Shown here: piece by piece, positions 54,990 to 64,000 of the stretch
How the letters are laid out: each line of letters begins with the position of its first letter
Position numbering within the stretch: position 1 is the first letter of the stretch
Assembly: GCA_030998225.1 (NCBI GenBank)
Contig: JAPYXD010000581.1
Location: 7,451,501-7,515,500, forward strand
Length of the DNA: 64,000 nucleotides
Direction of reading: 5' to 3'
Origin: Diplolepis rosae
Lineage: Eukaryota; Arthropoda; Insecta; Hymenoptera; Diplolepididae
Translations under genes and position numbers: made by a program
Notes under the pieces: generated by a model
The model's database searches: none
Seen by the model: only the letters and a program-made list of their open reading frames with translations
What the model was told of the DNA's origin: nothing

Positions 54990-55922
54990 GTGACAAATTT
55001 TACTACACCGGAAACTTTCTATAGCAATATATGTTTATTTTATAAGGATAATTCTATAAAAAGAAAAGAAAATTTCTATCAACGCGAATCTAGGGAAGAT
55101 CAAGGCGCAATAATAGTTATTCCGAATCGGCCGGAAATTTTTCGCAGTCAGAATACTAAAGGTTTGAAGGAATCATACGAAGTCCCAGTATAGGTCACAG
55201 TAAAGTTTGATACAATATATATATCGTATATTATCGTGTGATTCATCTAGAGTTCGGTGTTTCGCTGCTAAAAACCCTCACAATAACACGTTTTTTGTTC
55301 AAAACGAAAAGTAATTTAACATAGACGAGACTTTAAAAAAAAAAAATTGAATTCGCTTCCTCAGAATAAATTCCTCATCGTAAGTGTAAGCGCACTGTTA
55401 TTTACGAGATAATCCGACGATTGGATAGGTTACCGTAATTAAAATTTCTAACGTTTTGAAAATAAATGTTTTGGGTTACTGACGAATTGGCCATTCTGAA
55501 ATTGATTGAAGGTTACGTCAATAAAAAAGTAAAAAGAAGTCAAGAAACGATAAAAATACGCTAAAAGGAGCTTCCTCTTCTTGTTTACCATTTTCATATA
55601 AAAAAAAATTAGTCACAATATCTTCAGAGGCATGCATCTCAAAAGGTAAATATTATCGGGATGTTTCTCACACTTTATGCCCTCCTGATAGTTTCGAGTC
55701 GACAGTAGCGTTCCCTTACGCAACTCATTCGATGGCAACAAGTCGCCTTGTGTAGAACATTGTGTGCTGTGCCCGTCAATTTCCTACTGGCAAGCGAGTG
55801 AATTTTCTGAATTTGTTTTTCTGTTGCATGCCTCCGACTCTTCACGAACAATACGTAAGTAAATAGATAGTTTAGCACGTATATGCCCCCTTTATATCCA
55901 AATTTACCCTTTCAGAGCCAAA

Positions 55923-56309
55923 ATGTCCAGCAGTAAGGAAAGGGAAATTAAATGCAGGGACTTTGGTACCCAACTTCGCCAAAATAACCTGGCCCCGCAT
56001 CTAAGAGAGCATGAAATAAAGTGCAAAAAGCCTAATGCAGTCTCTGAGGAGCAGAGCTATACCACGGCGGCCCCAAGGGAGAAAAGGAGGACACGGGATC
56101 GGAGTGTCCAGACCGGTATCTTTGGGCAAATTGGAAAGGGAGGTGTTTTGAAGCACGTCGCAATAAAATACCCCTCTGAAGCTTGCCTGAAACAATTAGA
56201 GGATCTGCGGCAGCGACCCACCATCTCGGGGTTCAAGGACGTCACATCCAAATTGAAAAAAAGTTTCTGCGAAGAATTGCTGACTAGTCAAGTAGCAGGA
56301 CAGATATGA
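55923..56309 (+). CDS. Intronless ORF 1 of the GC-richer block, unknown function
   Basis: 128 codons from ATG 55923 to TGA. The N-terminus has a metal-site-like pattern (IKCRDFG...LAPHLREHEIKC, residues about 9-34; Cys..His-X3-His..Cys order). A basic middle (PREKRRTRDRS) and a helical C-terminus (ACLKQLEDLRQRP, KLKKSFCEELL) follow. CCTTTATATCC lies about 30 bp upstream and AATAAA about 70 bp after the stop (56379), so it could be a short complete transcription unit. The family is not recognised. The higher GC content and lack of introns set it apart from the neighbourhood; with the next two ORFs it may come from an integrated virus or Polinton-like element. Confidence 0.5.
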   Translation: MSSSKEREIKCRDFGTQLRQNNLAPHLREHEIKCKKPNAVSEEQSYTTAAPREKRRTRDRSVQTGIFGQIGKGGVLKHVAIKYPSEACLKQLEDLRQRPTISGFKDVTSKLKKSFCEELLTSQVAGQI

Positions 56310-56738
56310 CCTCCTTTACAAAAAAGTGGATGGCATGGTGTACGCCCGAATATATGGTGCAGGTTTTGAGCCATATCAATAAAAGCCCTTTTTCAATATT
56401 TTTTCTCTACCTCTCATTTCGCCCTGATCATAATTTTCTACCTGCATGATCCTGTTGGTCTTTTCCGAGGTGTGTTTGTTTCTTTCTTCACTTCGTTAGC
56501 TGGAACGATGCTCTGTTTGCTGTGGGAGTCGTTTGGTGTTTTGAATAGGAGTCTCGTTTTATGTCCATTCTTCCATGGATATGCACGTTCCGGGTGCCTC
56601 TTTCAACACGAAGATTTTTTTTTTAGCTAGGTACATTCAACGAAATGTTCACGCAAATCTGGACGGGAGCCGAGGGGGGACTAGCCACGGAACGAAATCA
56701 GATACCCCCCCCCCCCCCCCCCCCCCCAGGGCTTTTAG

Positions 56739-57032
56739 GTGGGCCAGTGTTATCAGGTTTTACCTTTGTCGGCATACAGTCCGTCTGATTATACTGTCAG
56801 GCTCCGTGACAAGCAGGGGGAGTACCTGTTTCTCATGAGCGAGCTGCTGGAGATTTACGCGGAGAAGCCAGACTGGCTTAAGGATATGGACATCTCCAGG
56901 CACATCCCAGTGGCTTACGTCAGCGACGATGACTGGGTTGGGAGGGACTATGTTGCCGTAGAAATAGCCGACGACGACTGCGTTGTTTACGACCCCGATG
57001 ATGGGTCTTTCGATTTTATAAAAACAGAGTAA
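56739..57032 (+). CDS. Acidic ORF 2 of the GC-richer block, unknown function
   Basis: The frame is open from a TAG at 56736. The first ATG is at 56835, giving 65 residues; a spliced or GTG-start form would reach 97. The C-terminal half is strongly acidic (VSDDDWVGRDYVAV, DDDCVVYDPDDGSFDF). It is preceded by a C tract (56705-56727) followed by CTTTTAG, which resembles a splice acceptor. No family is recognised. A 10-bp perfect hairpin follows 14 bp after the stop. Confidence 0.45.
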   Translation: MGQCYQVLPLSAYSPSDYTVRLRDKQGEYLFLMSELLEIYAEKPDWLKDMDISRHIPVAYVSDDDWVGRDYVAVEIADDDCVVYDPDDGSFDFIKTE

Positions 57033-57045
57033 ATCTATTTCGCCT

Positions 57046-57070
57046 GGGTATTGACCATACGTCAATACCC
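57046..57070. repeat. Perfect 10-bp hairpin between ORF 2 and ORF 3
   Basis: GGGTATTGAC, loop CATAC, GTCAATACCC. It is placed in the 59-nt gap between the two open frames. It could be an RNA 3' end structure or a protein site; function is unknown. Confidence 0.6.
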
Positions 57071-57091
57071 GCTTTTTCATCTAAGTTCGCC

Positions 57092-57346
57092 GTGGCCAGT
57101 GTTAGGCCTAGACTTGCCGAAATGTGGAGTCCTGACGTCTGCTTTGCTTTCAAGGAGAAAGCAATGAGCTCACCTTTACTCATCCAGGTGGAGATGATCC
57201 TGGAAGGAACTGTTCTGGTCCAGGCGATATCCAACCATGATGACTTTTCCTTAGACGCTTGGCTGGCATTCAATCGTCATGCCCTCCGAAATAGGAATCG
57301 AGGAATACTGTATCCCTACCTTGAGGAGGAACAGGATGTCCTTTAA
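57092..57346 (+). CDS. ORF 3 of the GC-richer block, unknown function
   Basis: Open from 57092; first ATG at 57121 gives 75 residues (MWSPDVCFAFKEKAMSSPLL...). It has a compact mixed hydrophobic/charged sequence with no signal peptide or membrane span and ends LYPYLEEEQDVL. The stop TAA overlaps an AATAAA poly(A) signal, a compact arrangement common in viruses. The leader GTGGCCAGTGTTA matches GTGGGCCAGTGTTA at the head of ORF 2. No family is recognised. Confidence 0.45.
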   Translation: MASVRPRLAEMWSPDVCFAFKEKAMSSPLLIQVEMILEGTVLVQAISNHDDFSLDAWLAFNRHALRNRNRGILYPYLEEEQDVL

Positions 57347-57519
57347 TAAATTCCTTTTGTTCTTAAAGAAACATTTTTCTTATTATTACCTAGTTTAAGT
57401 AAGCCTTCCCACATGGCTTAATAGATATAATAATAGGCCAGAATCAATTTACAAATCAAATATACACGCATTCATACAGGGTGTCTAAAAAGTCCCGGGA
57501 CGGTTGGATATTTCCTCAG

Positions 57520-58140
57520 GTAAAATATTTTTCAAAAAAGTAAAGGTCATTCTTGAAGTAAATTTCAACGGGGAATTCAATGGTGACCTTCATTTTGAAC
57601 TTGAAGTTGACCTTCGTGGCTTTTTGAAGGTCAAAGTTGTTTTTTTAAAAATGGAAACCCCCTTTTTTCACATATGCAGTCGATAGAGCGGAAAATTCTA
57701 CGTTCAGATACGTACCCAAGTCTTAGGTCAATTGTAACGTTCAAGCTCAATTAGAGGTTATTTGAAATAAACAAAGTTTTTCAAGAGGTCCGTGCAATTC
57801 CTGAAGTATTTTTCAACGGGGAATTCAATGATGACCTTCATTTTTAACTTGAAGTTGACCTTCGTAGCTTTTTGAACGTCAAAGTTGTTTTTTTTTAATG
57901 GAAACCCCCTTTTTTCACATCTGCAATCGATAGAGCGAAAAATACTACGTTCAAGTACGTACCCAAGTCATCGGTCAATTGTAACGTTCAAGGTCAATTA
58001 CAGGTTATTTGAAATTAACAAAGTTTTCCAAGAGGTCAGTGTAATTTCTGAAGTAAATTTCAACGAGAAATTCATTGGTGAGCTCTGTACTGATCTTGGT
58101 GATGATCTTCAAGGTTTTTTCAAAGCAGTTTACGTTTACG
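57520..58140. repeat. 247-bp tandem repeat, about 2.4 copies
   Basis: AATTTCAACGGGGAATTCAA-type landmarks recur at 57567, 57814 and 58062; also TGGAAACCCCCTTTTTTCAC at about 57650 and 57899. The repeats lie between the transposon end and its gene. Confidence 0.85.
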
Positions 58141-58389
58141 TTTAGCATTACCCAGGAACAACGACGTGGATGTAGTAAATTCTGCTCCCTTTGGGGTGCT
58201 TGATTTGCGTGAGTCCCCTTGCCTCTCACGCTTCAGTGAAGATGTTCGAACTGAAAACCTTGAGCTTCTTGACAAAAAGCTATGGGATTGTAAAAATGAG
58301 TTACGGCATTACGAATCATCTCCCTATCAATCAAAGTAGCTTCTTGCAGAATCCGATTCTGCAATTCGTCTATGCTTTAGGGTTGCGTT

Positions 58390-59321
58390 GAGTATACTTT
58401 GCTCTTTAAATAACCCGAAAGAAAATAGGCGAGAGGCGTCAGATCAGGAGATCTAGCAGACCACTCGATTTCACCCTTTCTTCCAATCCACCTATGAGAG
58501 AACTGAGTATCCAAATATGCTCGAACCTCCCTACCGTAATGAGCCGCTGCTCCGTCCTGCTGGAATCAAATATTTTGAAAATTATCGCCTGTAATCTCCC
58601 TTATTCTTGGTACAATTTGGTTTCTGAGAAGCTTTTCATATGCACGGTCATTGAGATTACCATCGATGAAGAAAGGGCCTATCAATGTATCATTCAAGAT
58701 ACCTGCCCAAACATTAATCTTTTGTGGATATTGTGTGTGACTCTCCAACATCCAATCAGGATTTGTGCCGGACCAATATCTATAATTTTGCCTGTTAACT
58801 TCACCTTTTAAAGTGAAAGTAGCTTCATCTGAAAATACTGTATTGTACAAGATAAGAAGATCTCTATCAATTCTGTCCATCATAATTTCACAAAATTCAA
58901 TCCGACGATCAGGATCGTCTTCATTGAGCTCTTATATCGGATGAACTTCGTAAGGATGGAAATTAATGCTTTTTAAAATATTTCGCACTGTCTCAGGAGC
59001 AGCGTCACGCTCATCACTAGCTCGACGTAAACTAAGGTGTGGGTTTTCAACAAATGCTTGGGCTATGTCCATCTGCATCTCCTCAGATCCTGCAGGTTTT
59101 GGTCGACCAGTTCTCTGATGGTCCTTGATAGATCCATGATTCATAAAGCGCCTTACAGTTATTTCAATTGTTGATTTTGAGACAGGATTTAACCCTTCTC
59201 CATTACGAAAAGTGCGATTAAAATGCAAACGAACTTGATCATAAGATCGAATCCGATCTCCCCAACTACGCGCCATTAATACAGATACCCTCTCTCGTTC
59301 CGAAAGTTTAGCTTGCGCCAT
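58390..59321 (-). pseudogene. DD41D-type transposase with stops and a lost third Asp
   Basis: 59321-58932 holds the helix-turn-helix half (MAQAKLSERERVSVLMARSW, RFMNHGSIKDHQRTGRPKP). 58883-58566 holds the first Asp (FSDEATFTLKG). After a stop come QQDGAAAHYGREV (second Asp) and SPDLTPLAYFL. Counting 41 residues from the second Asp lands on Ala, where the family has Asp. At least two in-frame stops (about 58932 and 58563). Confidence 0.8.
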
Positions 59322-59330
59322 AATAATCTT

Positions 59331-60739
59331 TTAGCGAAAGATAGTATGTATGTACTCGTAATACGTAAATTTAGTTTCGAAACGAACTAATCTCTTATGA
59401 GAGAGAGATTATTTCGTTTGGCGGGGCGTTGAGATGGTTCACTATAACATGAAACCATTTTTTTGCTGACCAAGAAAAATCTTTCCATAAAAAATGTCCA
59501 TATTTTTTTTTAGAATTGGATAGCTAACAAAAACAATAATAATTATATAATTGGCATAATTGTAATACGAAATTATAATTATAAACTAAAGTAATAATAA
59601 TTATCAATTCTTATTTTTATTATTTTTTTTTGTTCTCATATTTGATAATAAAACAATAATAGTATGATTATTATCGAATAGTAAAAAAAAAATTAGTAAA
59701 TAATTATCTCCCATTTATTCTTTTTTATTTAAAATTTGATAAACATTATCCAACAACAAAAAACAGAAAAAAAATAAATCTCGTTTTATATTGGTTTGAA
59801 TCCATTTTATTATTAAGTTTTAAAATTTAAGCAATATTACACAACCATTAGATGGAAATAGTAAATGCATGCCGCTCAGAGATACGAATTGATCCTTTGC
59901 GATCAAAGGATTACTTCGTTTAGTGGGGCGTTGAGACGGCCCAGCCTCGAGTTTCCGCCTTTTGCGGGAAAACGGGAACTAAAACTAGAAAAATAAAGTC
60001 GAAATAAGAACAATCATAATCACACGAAACTCGCACGAAAGAATTGCGAGGTTTCGTTAAGTATTCGCCCCGTAATTGACGATTAACTTCCAAACCGGAA
60101 GTGAATCTGGCACGAACACGGCGATCTAGTCTTCACCATCATTTTCGTTCGCACTCTCAACGAGCGCCGCACTAACCTGTGGTTGCTCCCACTTGACCGA
60201 TTACTCAGGTCAAGCAGCTTGATGCGTGATCGTTGGATGGGCGTCCCGCGTTCATATTTCTTTTACTTTTTTTTATTATTTATTATTAGTTATGATAGGC
60301 TTGTTTATTTATGTGCATGAAAGGGGTTTATTATTGATAATAAATAAAAGTAAATAAACATACAAATACAACAATTATAAATAAATATAATTATCATTAC
60401 GTTATAAAATATTACAAATAATCAAATATTATTAATAAAGATAATTATTATCGCATGGTGAATTTTGTAAAAATTAAATACAATAAACAATTATAGTTAT
60501 AAATATAAACCACAAATAACAATGGGTTGGTATTAATTATTTGAAAATAATTTTGACTGATAAATAATGAGTGAAATGCCAGATTTATAAATAAATTAAC
60601 AATGTGCGACCATTCGATCATTTTTATTTTAGTTTATTTATTGTTTTTATTTATTTAATTTGAAAATTTATGATTATTTATTTACAATGTTTGCAATCTT
60701 CCTTGGAATATTTTAAATCATTACACAAGGTTCTAACCT
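59331..60739. other. AT-rich DNA with a duplicated GGGGCGTTGAGA motif
   Basis: TTTCGTTTGGCGGGGCGTTG (59412) and CTTCGTTTAGTGGGGCGTTG (59910) are about 500 bp apart and may be ends of a repeat. 59950-60250 is GC-richer and has a small hairpin CTTGACC/GGTCAAG at about 60197. 60260-60660 is A/T-dominated. No gene is seen. Confidence 0.45.
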
Positions 60740-62875
60740 TCCTATACTGCTGCCCAATAGGAGCCCGCGCCTACGCTGGTAGCACGTGTGATTGGCGCTT
60801 GTGGACACGGTCGGCCAATCAGCAAGCACTTAGACCATCTATGCCTTTCGTACACCGCGACGCGTGCCAGGAGAAACGGATAGGGGAGAAACGTTCTCCT
60901 TGTTACCGCGCGGAATGCCTTCTCTTTTCAGCGCTCAAAAGCGCGTTCAAATTTTTGAACGCCTCCACCGAACATAATATGCGACCATTTGAAACTTGAA
61001 AGACATCATCATAATCACGAAAACATTATATTTCTTCTGATACCAGTTTCCAGCTCTAATACGGTCTCTAAAGGGGGGGGGGGGAAGTATCGTGTATAAA
61101 TTTCATAATTTATTGATTACGTTAGACTAGATCGCGGTGGCTAATTGAGGCGCGCGCATATTAATTAAGGGGGAATTAATCAAGAGGTGGGAATCCGAGG
61201 TGATGTGCTTGATTGCAGATCCTCGAGCTTTTGAGCTTTTTGAACGCCTCCACCGGACATAATATGCGACCATTCGAAACTTGAAAGACATCATCATAAT
61301 CACGAAAAAATTATCATTCTTCTGATACCAGTTTCCAGCCCTGACACGGTCTCTAAAGGGGGGAAAGTATCGTGTATAAATTTCATAATTTATTGATCGC
61401 GTTAGACTGGATCGCGGTGGCTAATTGAGGCGCGCACATATTAATTATGGGGGAATTAATCAAGAGGTGGAAATCCGGGGTGATATGCTTGGTTGCAGAT
61501 CCTCGAGCTTTTGAGCTTTTTGAACGCCTCCACCGAACATAATATGCGACCATTCGAAACTTGAAAGACATCATCATAATCACGAAAAAATTATCATTCT
61601 TCTGATACCAGTTTCCAGCCCTGACACGGTCTCTAAAGGGGGGAAAGTATCGTGTATAAATTTCATAATTTATTGATCGCGTTAGACTGGATCGCGGTGG
61701 CTAATTGAGGCGCGCACATATTAATTAAGAGGGGAATTAATCAAAAGGTGGAAATCCAAGGTGATGTGCTTGATTGCAGATCCTCGAGAACAAGTCCGGT
61801 GCCGCACCTTTAGAAGGTATGGCCATATCGCTCCGGGCAATCATCACAATAAAAATAGATCGAGGCTCGGAACAGGCACTGTGCATTTTAGCATCACAGT
61901 GCCTGCCTCTTGAGAACTCGGTCGTACATGTCTCCCCCACCCTCTTTTAGATGGGGATTAAGAGGTTTTAATTCTTTTAAATAATGTGGAATAAAAGGGA
62001 AAATATAGGGAAGTTTAGATTTCGATAATAAATTAACTCAAGGGAGTTTTTCTATCCGAACGAAACACTTGGTAGGCTCACCTCGCACTACCAGTAATGT
62101 GAACTCCCATCTAGGGACACACATCGAACGTAGTACTCCTGAAATAAAATAAAATTGACCAGATTTCGGAACTGAATCCAAGGTGTTCGAATCCCCACGG
62201 TGACGTTCCTCCAAGGATTTGATGCTAATAGAATAATTGACAGGTGTCGAATCCCTTTGGGGAGCTTCCCCTGGCTAATTTTAGATTTTCAAATTAAAAA
62301 AAAAAAGAATAAATAAGCAAACAAGGAATATTCAACAGGTGACGAATCGCCTCGGGGAACTTTGCCTTGAAAATATTCTTGTTCTTTTCTTTTATCACCT
62401 ATCCTTGCAAATGATGAATTATGCCAAGACTAGGTTGCTTTTTCTCCAGATTTTCTTGGCTATCTAATGTTCAGGGTTTTTAACACGTATTAAATTTTTG
62501 AAGATTATTAGATAACTATGGGGCAGGTAATAAGGACAAATAAAATGATATCGCTTAAGGGAAACCTGAAACCTCTTAATCAACAAATATTTATTTTCAG
62601 GCGTAGGGAAAAACCCTAAAATTAAAACGTGTTTTTTTTATGGCGCAACTACGCGTTATTATGGCAAAAGAATAATCGAAGTTTTTTTTAACGGATTTTA
62701 GATACAATATCTCAAAATGACGGACTGCAAAAACGAGGATTTGTAGAATTGATACTTGCTTTCTCCAAAATTAAAAATCGTGAGTTTATTTTCGGTATTC
62801 TCGCTCCTTAAATGAAGAATTCCGTTTCGTGAAATTATTACCCTTCGTGTGACCCATTCGTGAATATCGAAAGTA
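60740..62875 (+). mobile_element. Probable LTR and leader of the right-hand gypsy-like element
   Basis: Upstream of the gag relic on the + strand. CCAAT boxes (CCAATAGG, CCAATCAG) occur near 60750-60825. The triplicated 280-bp unit and a hairpin (CAGGCACTGTG/CACAGTGCCTG, 61873-61905) next to AATAAA (61849) follow. 62050-62875 repeats GTGTTCGAATCCCC/GTGTCGAATCCC/GTGACGAATCGCC phrases. LTR borders are not resolved. Confidence 0.4.
60957..61790. repeat. Three tandem copies of a roughly 280-bp unit
   Basis: GAACGCCTCCACCG starts the units at 60957, 61242 and 61522; each ends near GCAGATCCTCGAG. The units contain a variable G tract (12 G at 61073, shorter in the others) and CGTGTATAAATTTC. The second and third are nearly identical. 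Confidence 0.9.
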
Positions 62876-63889
62876 ATGTTGCCTCAAAATAGGGCGTTTA
62901 AAGAAGAATTCACAACCGCGAGTTTATCGTTTGCCCACTACCATACTCAACTGAGCCAACTGAAAATGTTGACTCGCGAATCTGTCACCGTTTATGGAAA
63001 TAGGGCTGAGCAACTCGTTGCTATGTGCAGAACGGCTCTAACCAACGAATTTGGAGCCAAAAAATTAGAAACATACTTGCCACTTGTCAACTCAGCGGCA
63101 ATGAACGGTTTCCTCAGAGGGCTGAAGCAAGAACTCGAACTTCAAGTAATTGGTAGGCGACCCACAACTCTTGACATGGCCATAGAAATAGCTAGGGCCG
63201 AAGAACAATCGGCAACGGAACGATTCGCATCATGCGGGTTTTCTTCATTTCACCCACCGTCGTTTACAAGACCCTTCCAATCTTCTTATCTACCTCCACG
63301 TGGATATCCACCTACCGCGGAAGCTCACCCCGCTTTTCAGAGTACCTCGCAGAACATTCGTCGAGGTGGTGAACCATTCAACCGATCCCGGGACACATTA
63401 CCAGCGCATCTGGTCAATTCTCAGGAGGCTGAGTATAATCGGCCATACATGACTCCGCGAAACCCCCCTTTCGCACGATCAGCGTATCAACCGCCTCTGC
63501 CATGATATGCTGAACGCGAGATGGCAACCCACATGACATATCCCGGTCCAGAAACATACCCTCAGTGTCAGACTCAGCAAGAGTTCTATCCCCCATATAG
63601 TGGATTTCAGAGTTTCCAAGAGGGTGATTATCATCACCCGAATGGTTATCATGGCTACTACCCAAATTATGGAAGAGTGTGGCACGCGAATCCTGACCTT
63701 CAGTATTATCCATACTATGACCAACCTGGTCCTAGTGTGAGTGAACACATGATTCCTAATTTGTGCCCTTGTCAACCAATGCCTCCTCCAACGAACCAGG
63801 CGCAAACTATCACATCGAGTGAAAGCCATAACAGCGATTTAAACTTGACAGGCGCTCGCCTTGCGACTCAACAGGCGAGCGGGAATTAG
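62876..63889 (+). pseudogene. gypsy-like Gag, N-terminally truncated with one nonsense codon
   Basis: Homologue of the minus-strand gag at 3540-4658: FAHYHTQLSQLKM, MNGFLRGLKQELELQV, then a Pro-rich tail with PPRGYPPT. The first 110 or so residues of the capsid-like domain are absent. The frame is continuous from 62876 to 63889 except for TGA at 63503-63505, at a place where the homologue has Arg (P-R-YADRE), consistent with a CGA to TGA change. The last 110 bases after the stop are open in another frame and probably begin pol, cut by the window edge. Confidence 0.8.
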
Positions 63890-64000
63890 AAAAATCCTCT
63901 AACTGCTCCCACATATACAATAATGAAAGCTTCTGCTCTACAGAAGAAGCAAACGAGCTCGCACCCTACCCAGAAATTATAACAAAGTCTTCAGATTTTT

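Larger units (their letters stand above)
57477..59330 (-). mobile_element. Decayed Tc1/mariner (DD41D-type) element
   Basis: The left end CAGGGTGTCTAAAAAGTCCC is typical of a Tc1/mariner terminal repeat; its partner is not found on the right, so the element is truncated near 59330. It carries a broken transposase on the minus strand and an array of 247-bp repeats near its left end. Confidence 0.7.

Noticed and set aside
60197..60220. Hairpin CTTGACC/GGTCAAG considered as part of a tRNA
   Set aside because: No other cloverleaf arms at the right distances.

Overview
The window looks like insect (probably hymenopteran) nuclear DNA. It is AT-rich and crowded with Tc1/mariner elements. It also holds remnants of gypsy-like and BEL/Pao-like LTR retrotransposons, an R1-like non-LTR element, and many palindromic non-autonomous elements. 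Spliceosomal introns (GTAAGT/GTGAGT...TTTTAG) and AATAAA/ATTAAA poly(A) signals rule out a prokaryote. I see no rRNA, tRNA, CRISPR array or recognisable housekeeping gene. The order assignment is inference.

The host signal is a small family of micro-exon genes for secreted peptides, all on the + strand and not represented by any long ORF. Gene A (10951 to about 26.1 kb) has a signal-peptide exon and then phase-0 exons of 30-75 nt spread over 15 kb. Gene B (31410-38041) has ten phase-0 exons of 6-72 nt. Its body is a repeat of a 39-nt exon ([FY]E[KR]W..R..GIRN) followed by a 30-nt exon (G.PGG.P.PE), three times over, and then a diverged 39-nt-type exon. The signal-peptide exons of A and B share sequence, and both genes have a TATA box exactly 33 bp from an initiator-like TCAGT. 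Two further degenerate copies of the same promoter lie at about 43.0 kb and 47.4 kb with no recognisable gene body. This looks like a birth-and-death cluster of tandemly copied genes whose long introns have filled with transposons.

Layout: 0-1.4 kb mariner relic; 3.1-7 kb gypsy-like gag/protease and leader on the minus strand; 8.1-10.2 kb three elements nested inside each other; 10.9-26.1 kb gene A, with introns holding two mauritiana-type mariners, a DD41D element inside a pol remnant, a TE-like protein relic, a TTAA-flanked element and a fold-back element; 27.9-30.9 kb MITEs and AT-rich DNA; 31.3-38.3 kb gene B, with two mariners in its introns; 38.3-47.5 kb MITEs, a 1.75 kb fold-back element, a mariner relic, an R1-like ORF1 relic and promoter relics; 48.9-49.8 kb BEL/Pao-like gag relic; 50.6-51.1 kb MITEs.

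A second unusual block lies at 55.9-57.35 kb. It has three short intronless + strand ORFs in DNA that is clearly less AT-rich than its flanks, with close spacing, a perfect hairpin between two of them, a shared leader motif, and a stop codon overlapping AATAAA. It could be a remnant of an integrated DNA virus or Polinton-like element, but I cannot assign the family. The window ends with a decayed Tc1-like element (57.5-59.3 kb), a triplicated 280-bp repeat, and a second gypsy-like gag that runs up to the right edge.
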